64,000 nucleotides of DNA from Microvirga sp. VF16 (lineage in GTDB: Bacteria; Pseudomonadota; Alphaproteobacteria; Rhizobiales; Beijerinckiaceae). Within the stretch, counting starts at the first letter, position 1, and every line of letters begins with the position of its first letter. Positions 33,434-42,666 of this stretch are shown here, piece after piece. The position numbers were made by a program, and so were the translations under genes. The stretch is from assembly GCF_016864375.1 (NCBI RefSeq), contig NZ_CP069355.1:620001-684000 (forward strand), in the 5' to 3' direction. Under the pieces are notes generated by a model that ran no database searches, had not been told where the DNA came from, and saw only the letters and a program-made list of their open reading frames with translations.

Positions 33434-34135
33434 TTAATCATCGCCTTCTATCAGGTATTCGTATCTGTCGGCTCGGATAACACTGAAGGCGTATTTGATC
33501 GGCAACCCATCCGGAGTCACATCGACATTGGTTTCGAAAAGCACCGGGCTGGACGAAGATATTCGCAACAGAAGGGCTTCCTGTTGGGTGGGCCGTCGGG
33601 CCGTTATCCGCGTCCATTTTCGCTTGTATTCCGGAATGCCACAGCGCTTCAGGGCCGCAGTCGGAGAGTTCAGCCCCTCGAACGCCGTGGCGAGACCAGG
33701 AACTCGTTCGACGGGAAAATAGGCCGTCCCGGTCGCCAGGGGCCAATCGTTGATGAACGAAGTCGTCCTGACGGCGGTAACGAGCGCCGAGGGAGCGACC
33801 TTCAGATGCGTGGCAATATCAGGTTCAACAGAGATCTCGTTGATCGACAATATCTCCCGCTTGACCGACTTGTTCTGGCCAAGAAGTTTGAACGTGAATC
33901 TCGGATCACTGTCCAAGGTGTGCGAAATGAAATCGTCGGCAACGAAGGTACCGACACCGTGTTGCACCCGCAGAGCCCCTTCAGACTCCAAAACCTTGAT
34001 GGCGTTTCGCACGGTATGGCGATTGACGCCAAATCGTTCTGCCAAGACCAGGTCCCCAGGCAGGCGACCGTTCTCGAAGGCTCCTGCATGGATATCGCTG
34101 AGTATTCCGGAGCGAACCACTTCCCAACGTTTCAT
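33434..34135 (-). CDS. phnF: GntR/HutC-family phosphonate regulator PhnF
   Basis: A 233-residue repressor-type protein. The N-terminal winged helix (WEVVRSGILSDIHAGAFENGRLPGDLVLAERFGVNRHTVRNAIKVLESEGAL) is followed by a UTRA ligand-binding domain (about residues 90-230, ending SVIRADRYEYLIEGDD). The start at 34135 is where the family begins. The open frame upstream is not family-like. It lies between the hydrolase gene and phnG and probably controls both operons of locus A through the repeated operator. Its ligand is unknown. Confidence 0.85.
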   Translation of the reverse strand: MKRWEVVRSGILSDIHAGAFENGRLPGDLVLAERFGVNRHTVRNAIKVLESEGALRVQHGVGTFVADDFISHTLDSDPRFTFKLLGQNKSVKREILSINEISVEPDIATHLKVAPSALVTAVRTTSFINDWPLATGTAYFPVERVPGLATAFEGLNSPTAALKRCGIPEYKRKWTRITARRPTQQEALLLRISSSSPVLFETNVDVTPDGLPIKYAFSVIRADRYEYLIEGDD

Positions 34136-34199
34136 TAAGCACCACTTCAACTGTCTATACGGCCGTTGCATTCCCCAAAATGGGTGCACAAAACCCTGC

Positions 34200-35429
34200 T
34201 TACTCGAAAAGCGGCCGATCGGGAAATGACTCAATGGGTAGCCCAAGGATGGATGCAAGAGTCGGAGCAAGGCGCGTTGCTTCAGCTCCTTCCGCCACCG
34301 CACTTGGAAGACCTGCCCCGGATAGGATGCAGATACGATCATCCGCACTCATACCTGGTCGAAATCCATGGGTGGATTTGTATTTCGGGCGACCGAACGG
34401 TTGGTCTGCCGGACGCCCGGCTGGCACCTCTTCGAAATCATGCTGCGGCGGAGCCACGAAGGTGGCAATGCGCTCGCGCAGCCCGACCGGCAAATGTGCA
34501 TCGTTCCAGGGTTCCGCCCCGACGGCGGCGAGCCTTTGCGTAACCTCTGCACGATCGGCATCGTTGTCGACCAGGACATGCAGCGTCGCCCCCTCGGTGC
34601 TCCACGTTTTTCCGGGAATCACCAGCTCGGGCAAGATCGACGCGTTGATATTACCGTGACCGTGATCGCTGGTAATTGCGATCACGTAGTCGTCGAGCCG
34701 GCCGGATCGCCGCAGAGCCTCCAGGCAAAGACCAACGAGGGAGTCGGCGAAAGCAATAGAGAAATGGGCCTCTTCGCTCTCATAACCGAACTCGTGCTGG
34801 AACATGTCTGTGACATTGATCTCGGTGACGACCAGATCGGGCGGCTCTTGTGAGCCGATCAGCCTTGCGGCGGCGGAGACGGTCAGCTGGTCGTCGATGA
34901 GCGTCGCTGTGACCCGAGAGACGCTATCCGGCCTTGCGGACTCCTGAACGAAGGATGGCAGGGGAACTCCCGCCAGGCGACCGCGCGGATCCTTCACTCT
35001 CAGGAGATAGGGGACACTCCCGTCGCTCGGAACCTTGGTGAAGCCGGGGCCACGCATCCAGCTGGGCGGAACATAGACGGAGGTGTCTTCCGGGTCGATG
35101 AGAGCGTGCCCGATGCAGGCCACGTCCAGACCCGCGCGTGAAGCAAGGGTTGCAATCGTCGGCATATGAAGATGCTCCACCTCGGCCGCAATGAATGCTC
35201 CGTCGCTCAGAACGCGATTGCCAAAAACCCCGTGCATGTCTGCTTCGACGCCTGTGAGGATGGAAGCCCGACCCGGCATGGAGGTTCCCGGTACGGCCGA
35301 ACGCATCCGGCGAACGCGGTATCCACTCTCCGCGAGCAAAGACAAATTTGGGAGACGATCCCGATGGCTTTCAAAATAGTCCGAGCTCACGCCATCGACC
35401 ATGATCAACAGAAGTTTGCGACGCTTCAT
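34200..35429 (-). CDS. Phosphonoacetate-hydrolase-like alkaline-phosphatase-superfamily enzyme (locus A)
   Basis: A 409-residue protein without signal peptide, so probably cytoplasmic. Metal and catalytic motifs of the PhnA/nucleotide-pyrophosphatase branch are all visible: MVDGVSSDY (Asp12), AVPGTSMPGRASILTGV with Ser50 at the nucleophile position (Thr in PhnA and most NPPs), VTDMFQHEFG (Asp and His), TSDHGHG (Asp-His) and STHGFRPG (His). Known relatives hydrolyse phosphonoacetate, phosphodiesters or phosphonate monoesters. The last gene of the importer operon, it probably cleaves the imported compound to release a phosphonate. Substrate unknown. A paralogue occupies the same place in locus B. 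Confidence 0.75.
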   Translation of the reverse strand: MKRRKLLLIMVDGVSSDYFESHRDRLPNLSLLAESGYRVRRMRSAVPGTSMPGRASILTGVEADMHGVFGNRVLSDGAFIAAEVEHLHMPTIATLASRAGLDVACIGHALIDPEDTSVYVPPSWMRGPGFTKVPSDGSVPYLLRVKDPRGRLAGVPLPSFVQESARPDSVSRVTATLIDDQLTVSAAARLIGSQEPPDLVVTEINVTDMFQHEFGYESEEAHFSIAFADSLVGLCLEALRRSGRLDDYVIAITSDHGHGNINASILPELVIPGKTWSTEGATLHVLVDNDADRAEVTQRLAAVGAEPWNDAHLPVGLRERIATFVAPPQHDFEEVPAGRPADQPFGRPKYKSTHGFRPGMSADDRICILSGAGLPSAVAEGAEATRLAPTLASILGLPIESFPDRPLFE

Positions 35430-35436
35430 TTCAATG

Positions 35437-36483
35437 TCATCCCTTCAAATCGAAAGATTTTTGTTTGATGCAGGCCGTCCAGTGCCCTGGTACAACCTGC
35501 CGCAGTGCCGGTGAAGCCGTTGCACATTCTGGGCTTGCGATCGGGCACCTGGTTCTAAAGACGCAGCCGGATGGCGGTGAAACGGCACTCGGCACTTCAC
35601 CTTTCAGGACCACCCGGTTTCGTCGAAGGCTTGGATGTTCGACCGGCAGTGCGGACAGCAAGGCTTCGGTATAGGGATGCGCAGGCGCATCCCAGAACAT
35701 TGCCGAAGGCGCGATCTCCATGATCCGACCGAGATACATGACGATCACCCGGTCGGCGATGTGGCTGACCACGCGCAGATCATGCGAGATAAAAAGCATC
35801 GTCAGGGACAGCCTGTCCTTCAGATCCAGGAGCAAGTTGACGATCTGCGCCTGAACCGAAACATCGAGAGCCGAAATGGGCTCGTCGGCGACGATGAAAT
35901 CCGGCTTGGTCGACAATGCCCTGGCGATGGCAATCCGCTGGCGCTGACCGCCGCTGAAGCCGTGCGGGTAGCGCGCGCCATGCGCCGGGGAAATTCCGAC
36001 CTGGGAGAGGAGTTCTGCCACTCGCTCGAGCCGTGCTCGCGGCGTCAGATGAGCATGATGGATCGACAGCGGTTCACCGACGGTTTCCTCGACGGTCATG
36101 CGTGGGTTGAGGCTGCTATAGGGATCCTGGAACACCATCTGCATATGCCGCCGAAAAGAACGCATTTCGTTTGGCGTCAAGGTCGTCAGATCGACCCCAT
36201 TGAACCGAACCCGACCGGAACTCGGCGAGGTCAGGCGCAGCAAGCTGCGCCCCAATGTTGTCTTGCCTGAACCGGATTCGCCGACCAGAGCAACGATCTC
36301 ACCAGGAAATATCGAAAACGATGCTCCGTCGACGGCCTTGATGAATCTCTTGGGACGGAACGGCGACGTGCTGCGGAGCGGCAGGTGGACGCGAACGTCC
36401 TCAACCTCGAGCAGAGAAGGACCGCTGAACGCCGGGATCGCACCTCCATCGGGTGTGCCGGAATGAGCAAAGGCCGCTTTCAT
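35437..36483 (-). CDS. Oligopeptide/dipeptide-type ABC importer ATPase (DppF class), locus A
   Basis: A 348-residue ATPase. Walker A GESGSGKTTLG, signature FSGGQRQRIAIARAL, Walker B FIVADEPISALDVSVQAQIVN, and a C-terminal extension with the Cys pattern GCVFRTRCPIASPEC typical of Opp/Dpp ATPases. The start at 36483 overlaps the upstream ATPase stop (ATGA). It pairs with the DppD-class subunit to power the locus A importer. Confidence 0.85.
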   Translation of the reverse strand: MKAAFAHSGTPDGGAIPAFSGPSLLEVEDVRVHLPLRSTSPFRPKRFIKAVDGASFSIFPGEIVALVGESGSGKTTLGRSLLRLTSPSSGRVRFNGVDLTTLTPNEMRSFRRHMQMVFQDPYSSLNPRMTVEETVGEPLSIHHAHLTPRARLERVAELLSQVGISPAHGARYPHGFSGGQRQRIAIARALSTKPDFIVADEPISALDVSVQAQIVNLLLDLKDRLSLTMLFISHDLRVVSHIADRVIVMYLGRIMEIAPSAMFWDAPAHPYTEALLSALPVEHPSLRRNRVVLKGEVPSAVSPPSGCVFRTRCPIASPECATASPALRQVVPGHWTACIKQKSFDLKG

Positions 36484-37496
36484 GCCGCAACCTCCGGCTC
36501 CGAAGCAGCATCGGTGATTTCGCGCCAACGCCAACAACGAACGCTGTGTCCGTCGGCCGTGTCGAGTTCCGGCATGTGGCGTGCGCAGTCCGCGACGGCG
36601 TAGCTGCAGCGCGGACGAAAGGAACAGCCGGTCGCCAGATGAGCAAGGTCCGGAGGGCTGCCGGGGATGGCAGAAAGCCGCCGCGGAAATGCGCGGCCGG
36701 GCTGCAATTGCGGCCGCGCTTTCAGCAGACCGCGCGTGTAAGGCATCCGTGGCGCATCGAAGATCTGCATGACATTGCCCTCCTCGACAATCCGGCCGGC
36801 ATACATCACCACGACCCGGTCGGCGATTTCGGCAACGACACTGAGGTCATGCGTGATGAACAGCATGGCCATGCCGGTCTCCTGCTGTAGTTCGTGAAGA
36901 AGGGCGAGGATTTGCGATTGGACCGTGGCATCGAGAGCCGTCGTCGGCTCGTCGGCGATAAGCAATTTCGGACGACATGACAGCGCGATCGCGATCATTG
37001 CACGCTGCCGCATACCGCCGGAAAGCTGATGAGGATAGTCATCGAGACGCCGCTCGGCGTCGGCGATGCCAACGCGGTCGAGTAGTTCTCTGGCCTGTCG
37101 CCGTGCCTCTCGCGGAGTGCATCGTCGATGGGTCCGAAGGACCTCGATTATCTGGTTGCCGATCGTGTAGACTGGATTGAGCGCAGCCGCGGGCTCCTGA
37201 AAGATCATGGCAATGTCATTGCCAAGAATACTGCGCAGGCGTTGCGCCGGAACTTGAAGAAGATCCTCACCTTGATAGAGGACCTTCCCTGCAACTATCC
37301 GCCCCAGCGACTTCGGGATAAGGTTTAGAATGGAAAACGCGGTTACCGATTTGCCCGAGCCGGATTCTCCGACAAGGCAGATCGTGCTCCCTTGTTGAAC
37401 CGAGAACGAAACCCCTTCAACTGCTTTGACAGTTCGACCTTGGGCGTAGAAGTAAGTGCGCAAGTTCTCGACGCGCAGGAGTTCGGCTTGGATCAT
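36480..37496 (-). CDS. Oligopeptide/dipeptide-type ABC importer ATPase (DppD class), locus A
   Basis: A 338-residue ATPase. Walker A GESGSGKSVTA, signature LSGGMRQRAMIAIAL, Walker B LLIADEPTTALDATVQSQI, C-terminal Cys motif GCSFRPRCSYAVADC. It follows the binding-protein gene by 39 bases. Confidence 0.85.
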   Translation of the reverse strand: MIQAELLRVENLRTYFYAQGRTVKAVEGVSFSVQQGSTICLVGESGSGKSVTAFSILNLIPKSLGRIVAGKVLYQGEDLLQVPAQRLRSILGNDIAMIFQEPAAALNPVYTIGNQIIEVLRTHRRCTPREARRQARELLDRVGIADAERRLDDYPHQLSGGMRQRAMIAIALSCRPKLLIADEPTTALDATVQSQILALLHELQQETGMAMLFITHDLSVVAEIADRVVVMYAGRIVEEGNVMQIFDAPRMPYTRGLLKARPQLQPGRAFPRRLSAIPGSPPDLAHLATGCSFRPRCSYAVADCARHMPELDTADGHSVRCWRWREITDAASEPEVAA

Positions 37497-37535
37497 CCTA
37501 AAACCTTCCTGGTAGCTAAGCGATAATAGTGACGA

Positions 37536-39047
37536 TCACTTGAAGTGAATATTATCCGGCCGGAAATCCATTGTGTACTCCGTGTACGGAAGCCACTGAA
37601 TCGTGGACCGAACTCCGTAGAATTCCGGCGCACGATAGAGATACGTACCGGGCGCTTCGTCCTCAAATATATCGATCATCATTTGATAGATATCGTAGCG
37701 CCGTTTGCTATCGAGTGTCGTCTCACCCTCGCTTGCAAGTTCATTAAAGCGCGCTTCGTCCTTCCAAAACCGCTTCGCCCAAGTCATATAAAGGGTGACT
37801 GCAGGGTCAGTTGGCACGACCCAGTCCGAACCGTTTCGTACAGCGAGTACCGGATCCTCCTTTTTCAGCTTGGTCCATCCCTCGTCAACACGGACGCTGG
37901 CATTGACGCCGATCGCCTTCCACATCTGAACGACAGCTTCCGCGACAGCAACGCCATTTGTGTAGTAAACGGGGTGAGTTACGAAATGGATCGGCTGCCC
38001 TTTGTAGGACGACTGCGAGAGCAGCTGACGAGCGCGCTCAGGGTCAAAGACCGGTGTGGGCCGATTGGGATTGTAGAGTTCCGGTCCCCAGGCCTCATAC
38101 TGCGCCGAACGCGGAAGCGTAGCCTTGCCATCCCATAAAGCATCCACAAGCAGCTGGCGGTTGATCGCGAGATTGAGGGCCTGACGCAGTTTCTTGTCGG
38201 CCATTACCGGATTGAAGGTATTGTAGAGAAGGAAGTGATGGTTCATCAATGCGCTACGGACTTCGCAGCAACCCAGACCTGCTGCCGCCTTCAATTGATC
38301 TGGCGGAAGGCTGTTGATGATGTCGACCTCGCCGTTTGCGAGCGCAGTAATTCTCGCTGACACCTCCGGGATGGCTTTGAAGGTCAACATTGAGATTGTC
38401 GGCCGGCCGCGGAAGTAAGAGTCGTTTGCCTTGAGCTGCATGCTGTCGTCAGGCTGGAGCTTGAGGAAAGCGAACGGGCCCGTCCCAACCGGCTTTTGGC
38501 CGAATCCGCTCTCTCCCACCGACTCGAAATAGGCTTTTGGCACGATATTGCTGGAATGATAGGCAAGCAGGTGAAGCAGAATCGGGCTCGGACCCTTTGT
38601 CGTGATCCGGACGGTCAGATCACCGACGATGTCGATTCGTTCGATCACTTTGAGAAGATTTCGGGCACTGACATAATCAGAAGCAGGGTCCAGGATTCTA
38701 TCAAAGGTGAACTTCACGTCAGCGCTGGTCAGAGGCTGGCCGTTGTGAAACCGCACCCCCGGTCGAAGCGAGAATTCCGTGGTGCGGTCATCGATCCGCT
38801 TCCAACTTTGTGCAAGGCCGGGAACAAGTTCATAAGCTGTCCGATCCTTGCTTCTGGAAAAGTCCCGCGCAACGAGCGTGTCGAAGATATTGTAGGTCAT
38901 TGGGATGTCGACATTCCCAAGTGCCAATGCGGGATCGAAGTTGGCGCGGACCGCGTTGACGCCGACAGTGAGGGGGGGTCTCGTGTCTTCCTGCGCGACC
39001 GCGAAGGTCGGCAGTAGCATAGCGACCGCTATGAGTAGGTTTCGCAT
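37536..39047 (-). CDS. ABC importer solute-binding protein, SBP_bac_5, locus A
   Basis: A 503-residue periplasmic protein with signal peptide (NLLIAVAMLLPTFAVAQ) and SBP_bac_5 landmarks: ELVPGLAQSWKRIDDRTTEFSLRPGVRFHNGQPL, KPVGTGPFAF and IPEVSARITALANGEVDIINSLPPDQL. It is related to the locus B binding protein along its length. Which ligand it holds cannot be told from sequence, but its genes share an operator with the C-P lyase operon, so a phosphonate-containing compound larger than free phosphonates is likely. Confidence 0.85.
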   Translation of the reverse strand: MRNLLIAVAMLLPTFAVAQEDTRPPLTVGVNAVRANFDPALALGNVDIPMTYNIFDTLVARDFSRSKDRTAYELVPGLAQSWKRIDDRTTEFSLRPGVRFHNGQPLTSADVKFTFDRILDPASDYVSARNLLKVIERIDIVGDLTVRITTKGPSPILLHLLAYHSSNIVPKAYFESVGESGFGQKPVGTGPFAFLKLQPDDSMQLKANDSYFRGRPTISMLTFKAIPEVSARITALANGEVDIINSLPPDQLKAAAGLGCCEVRSALMNHHFLLYNTFNPVMADKKLRQALNLAINRQLLVDALWDGKATLPRSAQYEAWGPELYNPNRPTPVFDPERARQLLSQSSYKGQPIHFVTHPVYYTNGVAVAEAVVQMWKAIGVNASVRVDEGWTKLKKEDPVLAVRNGSDWVVPTDPAVTLYMTWAKRFWKDEARFNELASEGETTLDSKRRYDIYQMMIDIFEDEAPGTYLYRAPEFYGVRSTIQWLPYTEYTMDFRPDNIHFK

Positions 39048-39109
39048 AGTATCTCCTAAGGTTGAGGTTGTGAGGTTTTCCTGCAGGAAGCGCTTGAGAG
39101 CGGCGCGAT

Positions 39110-40018
39110 CTAGGCGCGGCTCCGAGGATCAAGAGTGTCGCGCAGCCAATCGCCGACCATGGATGCCGCCAGAGTGATTGCGACAATAACGACACATGGA
39201 AGTATCGCCAGCCACGGTGTGGTGATCAGGTAGTTTCTGGACTCACCCAGCAACGAACCAAGAGAAACATTTGGCGGCTGAACACCCACTCCAAGAAACG
39301 AGAGTGACGACTCCAGAACGACGATCTCGGCGAAGCTCAGGCTGGCCAAAACGATGACTGGCGACAAGGTGTTGGGAAGAACATGACGTATCGCAATACG
39401 CCAGGGTGATGCGCCTGAAGATCGAGCCGCTTCGATAAAACTGCGTCCTCGAAGGGTATGCACCTGGCCGCGGACGACCCGGGCATATTTATAATAGTCC
39501 GAGAATCCGACGATCAGCACCAGGACGAGCGGATTGGTGCCTATGAGGGCGACCGCTGTTAATGCCACCAAAGTGACCGGCACCGAAGCCTGCGCATCGA
39601 CCACAGCCATGAAGCAATGGTCGATCCATCCTCCCACGCTTCCCGAAATGAGCCCACTGAGCGTGCCCGTGATGACTCCGATGATGACTCCGGCACCAGC
39701 AATGAGCAACGTGGTTTGGGTTGCGAAAAGAAGACGAGAAAGCACATCTCGCCCGAGATGATCCGCTCCCAGAATGTATTCTGTTGTACCCCCAGCAAAT
39801 GCCGGCGGCCGGAGCCGGCTTAAGAGACTCTGGTCCGCTATATCATGCGGTGCAATCACCGGAGCGGCAGCGGCGAGCAATGCGATCACGGCAAGGATCA
39901 GGCATGAAGCGATTGCCACTGTCGGGGGACGACTACGCCGTCCTGTACCAGTTGGGATGAGTTCGTCTTCGGTGTCGGAAGCAAGCAGTCCTGACGCACT
40001 GGTATCTATGCTCATCAT
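39110..40018 (-). CDS. Oligopeptide/dipeptide-type ABC importer permease (DppC class), locus A
   Basis: A 302-residue inner-membrane protein with a polar N-terminus of about 30 residues, six hydrophobic segments, the class signature YILGADHLGRDVLSRLLF and EAA loop IEAARSSGASPWRIAIRHVLP. It overlaps the DppB-class gene by one base (TAATG). C-terminus DWLRDTLDPRSRA is standard. Confidence 0.85.
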   Translation of the reverse strand: MMSIDTSASGLLASDTEDELIPTGTGRRSRPPTVAIASCLILAVIALLAAAAPVIAPHDIADQSLLSRLRPPAFAGGTTEYILGADHLGRDVLSRLLFATQTTLLIAGAGVIIGVITGTLSGLISGSVGGWIDHCFMAVVDAQASVPVTLVALTAVALIGTNPLVLVLIVGFSDYYKYARVVRGQVHTLRGRSFIEAARSSGASPWRIAIRHVLPNTLSPVIVLASLSFAEIVVLESSLSFLGVGVQPPNVSLGSLLGESRNYLITTPWLAILPCVVIVAITLAASMVGDWLRDTLDPRSRA

Positions 40019-40929
40019 TACCTCCCACGCACCCGCGGATCCAGCAAGCCGTAACCCACGTCAACGAGAAGATTGGTGAAGATGATTGCTGCCGAAAACA
40101 CGAGAATTCCAAATTGCAGCATGGCGAAATCGCGTTGCATGACCGCGTCGATCACGAGACGTCCTGCTCCAGGCCAGGCAAATACCGACTCCGTCACCAC
40201 GGCGCCGGCGATCAGTCCGCCGAGTTGCAGGCCCAGAATAGTCAAGACCGGGAGTATCGCGTTTCTCAGTCCGTGCTTCACAACGACAAGGGATGGGCTC
40301 AACCCTTTACTACGCGCATAGCGCATGTAGTCCTGTGACAGGACCTCCAGCATGCTGCTGCGAACGAGCCTTGCTATGTTGGCGCAGGTCGCAAGAGCAA
40401 GTGTAACCGTAGGGAGGATCAGATGTTTCCATGTACCCATGCCTCCACTCGGCAGAAGCCTTAAGGAAAAGCTGAAGGTTAAAATGGCGGCAATGCCGAC
40501 AACGAAATTCGGAATGGCCTGTCCCACGATTGTCGCGGTCGTGAGCGAGCGATCAAAGACGGTGTTGTGACGGAGCGCGGCCCATAGGCCGGCGGCCATA
40601 CCAATCATGACGGACAATAAGAATGCCGGAACAGTCAGAAGGAGGGTATTGGGAACGCGTTCCATAAACAGTTCGACGACAGGCCGATTTGAGAAGAAAC
40701 TCTGCCCGAAATCTCCTCGGAGGAGAGCTGCGCCGTACCGGACATATTGGGTTGGTATGTCATCATCGAGTCCAAGCTTTGTCCTAAGCTCAACTCGTTG
40801 GTCCTCAGGCAGGTCAGGCGGAATGAGGAAGGCTGTGGGGTCTCCCGTCATTCGTGTCGCAAAAAACACGATGGTGAGGATCGCCCACAACGTAAAAGCG
40901 CTGCGGAAGGCTCTTGATATGAAAAACAC
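40018..40929 (-). CDS. Oligopeptide/dipeptide-type ABC importer permease (DppB class), locus A
   Basis: Inner-membrane protein with the DppB signature FATRMTGDPTAFLIPP, EAA loop MRYARSKGLSPSLVVVKHGL and C-terminus GYGLLDPRVRGR. I prefer a GTG start at 40929 (about 303 residues) because it has a strong GGAGGA seven bases upstream and the protein then begins directly with a membrane helix (VFFISRAFRSAFTLWAIL). An ATG at 40971 would add 14 residues and has no ribosome-binding site. First gene of the importer operon, behind the operator at 40995-41016. Confidence 0.85.
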   Translation of the reverse strand: MFFISRAFRSAFTLWAILTIVFFATRMTGDPTAFLIPPDLPEDQRVELRTKLGLDDDIPTQYVRYGAALLRGDFGQSFFSNRPVVELFMERVPNTLLLTVPAFLLSVMIGMAAGLWAALRHNTVFDRSLTTATIVGQAIPNFVVGIAAILTFSFSLRLLPSGGMGTWKHLILPTVTLALATCANIARLVRSSMLEVLSQDYMRYARSKGLSPSLVVVKHGLRNAILPVLTILGLQLGGLIAGAVVTESVFAWPGAGRLVIDAVMQRDFAMLQFGILVFSAAIIFTNLLVDVGYGLLDPRVRGR

Positions 40930-40994
40930 TAAACGCTCCTCCACGCACCGGTGGGCCGAAGTCACGGACATTCGACATCTGATAGAATGTTGCA

Positions 40995-41016
40995 GATAAC
41001 CAGATGTCTAGGTATC
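40995..41016. promoter_or_regulatory. Second PhnF-type operator, upstream of the locus A importer operon
   Basis: GATAACCAGA-TG-TCTAGGTATC, the same 22-bp inverted repeat as at 33269-33290 with two changes in the left arm, followed by TTCTTAGAGGTTC which matches the trailing partial half-site of the first. It lies 66 bases before the preferred permease start. Confidence 0.75.
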
Positions 41017-41043
41017 TTCTTAGAGGTTCCATGTTACGCTTTG

Positions 41044-41062
41044 ATGACAGTGTGACATACAG
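41044..41062 (-). promoter_or_regulatory. Possible Pho-box-like element
   Basis: On the minus strand CTGTATG and CTGTCAT lie five bases apart, upstream of the importer operon of locus A. CTGTCAT equals the consensus PhoB half-site, but the other half-site is poor and the spacing is not the usual four. Weak support for phosphate-starvation control. Confidence 0.3.
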
Positions 41063-41617
41063 TGGAGCTGGTGGAATAAAACGTAATCGAAGTCATAATG
41101 GACGACGTACTGGAGGCTGGAAGAAGTACCTTGTCAAAGCGGCTTCAATTCTCAAGGCTCACATACCAAACAGTCTCTTGTTGGGAACTCACCATTCAAC
41201 ATCCCCAGCCAGCTCCTGGATAAGCCGTGGTCCATTGGCAAGTCTTCGTCCGAGGACCTCAAGGAAACTTCGGCATCACTCATTACCCTTGTCACCGGCG
41301 GCGACTGCTGTCGACCGCGAAGACGACCCTGCACTCGGCACACGCTCACGCGGCGCGCCTCTGATCCGCTTGGACTGAGCTCTCCTGAGTAACCCTCGAC
41401 CCTGATCCCAGTGTCAAGCCGGTGAGTTTTTGAAAAACTACTTGCAAAATAGCCCGCGATTAGACGACCCCATCAAAGCGATTCCGGGGCTATTGGGAGC
41501 TTCTCCCGCAGTCCCACCGACTTCCATTCGACCCTGCCTTCAGCACGCAATTGGTGCCGGACGCAGCGCTGTCGTCTCCTGGCTCGACCAGGCTACCCTA
41601 GTCATCGACGAGAGTCC
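41063..41617. other. Intergenic stretch of about 550 bases, no gene seen
   Basis: Separates the locus A importer operon from tdh. Open frames are short, start without ribosome-binding sites and show no domain. The region may hold promoter parts of the importer operon at its left. Confidence 0.4.
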
Positions 41618-42646
41618 TCATGCATACCAATCAAGGACGATCTTTCCGCTGCTACCGCTTTGCATGACCTCAAAACCGGTCTTGTACTCCCTGACCGGCA
41701 ACCGATGCGTGATCACCTTGCGGACATCAAGACCGCTTTCGAGCATGGCGAGCATCTTGTGCCATGTCTCGAACATCTCACGCCCGTAGACGCCTTTCAC
41801 GGTCAGCATCTTGAAGACAACTTTGGTCCAGTCGACAGGAGCGGGCCGTGCGGGGATGCCGAGCATGGCGATCTTGCCGCCCATCACGAGATGCTCAACC
41901 ATCTGATCGAACGCGGCCGGCGCGCCGCTCATCTCCAGTCCGACATCGAAGCCCTCCCTCATGCCGAGGCGCGCTTTGACCGAATGAAGATCCTCCTTGC
42001 GCACGTCGACGGGCACGACGTCCGCTACTTCGGACGCCAGGGCGAGGCGATTCGGATTGACATCGGTGATCACCACATGTCGCGCACCGGAGTGCCGGGC
42101 CACGGCCGCACTCATGATGCCGATCGGCCCTGCGCCAGTGATAAGAACATCCTCGCCGACAAGGTCGAAGGACAGGGCCGTGTGAACGGCGTTGCCGAGA
42201 GGATCGAGAATGGCGCCAAGCTCGTCATCGATGGCGTCTGGAAGCGGCACGACGTTGAAGGCCGGAAGACGGAGATACTCCGCGAACGCACCCGGGATGT
42301 TGACGCCGATTCCTTTGGTATCGGGATCGAGGTGGAACCGCCCGCCGCGGGCAGCCCGGCTGTTCATGCCGATGACATGACCTTCCCCGGACACCCGCCG
42401 GCCAACCGCAAGATGCCGGACATTGGCGCCGACCTCGACAATTTCTCCGGCATACTCGTGCCCGATGACCATCGGTACGGGTATGGTACGCCGCGCCCAT
42501 TCGTCCCAGGCATAGATATGAATGTCCGTTCCGCAAATGCCGGTCTTGTTGATCTTGATGAGAACATCATCCGGCGTGATCGGCGGGATCGGAAGGTCGT
42601 CCAGCCAGAGGCCGGGTTGCGCTTCCGCTTTGACAAGAGCTTTCAT
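41618..42646 (-). CDS. tdh: L-threonine 3-dehydrogenase, lacking the structural-zinc cysteines
   Basis: A 342-residue medium-chain dehydrogenase that oxidises threonine to 2-amino-3-ketobutyrate with NAD. The catalytic-zinc site is intact (GICGTD with Cys, then IGHEYAGE with His-Glu), as are the coenzyme fold (GAGPIGIMSAAVA) and the Tdh-specific GREMFETWHKML. The lobe that normally reads CGxCxxCRxGRxHLC reads GMNSRAARGGRFHLD here: all four structural-zinc Cys are replaced in the correct frame. GAGGGG lies six bases upstream of the ATG at 42646. The gene overlaps nothing and follows kbl closely. Confidence 0.85.
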   Translation of the reverse strand: MKALVKAEAQPGLWLDDLPIPPITPDDVLIKINKTGICGTDIHIYAWDEWARRTIPVPMVIGHEYAGEIVEVGANVRHLAVGRRVSGEGHVIGMNSRAARGGRFHLDPDTKGIGVNIPGAFAEYLRLPAFNVVPLPDAIDDELGAILDPLGNAVHTALSFDLVGEDVLITGAGPIGIMSAAVARHSGARHVVITDVNPNRLALASEVADVVPVDVRKEDLHSVKARLGMREGFDVGLEMSGAPAAFDQMVEHLVMGGKIAMLGIPARPAPVDWTKVVFKMLTVKGVYGREMFETWHKMLAMLESGLDVRKVITHRLPVREYKTGFEVMQSGSSGKIVLDWYA

Positions 42647-42666
42647 GAGAACCCCTCTATGGACCA

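Noticed and set aside
33278..34138. 286-residue plus-strand frame
   Set aside because: Antisense to phnF, whose helix-turn-helix and UTRA domain are clear.
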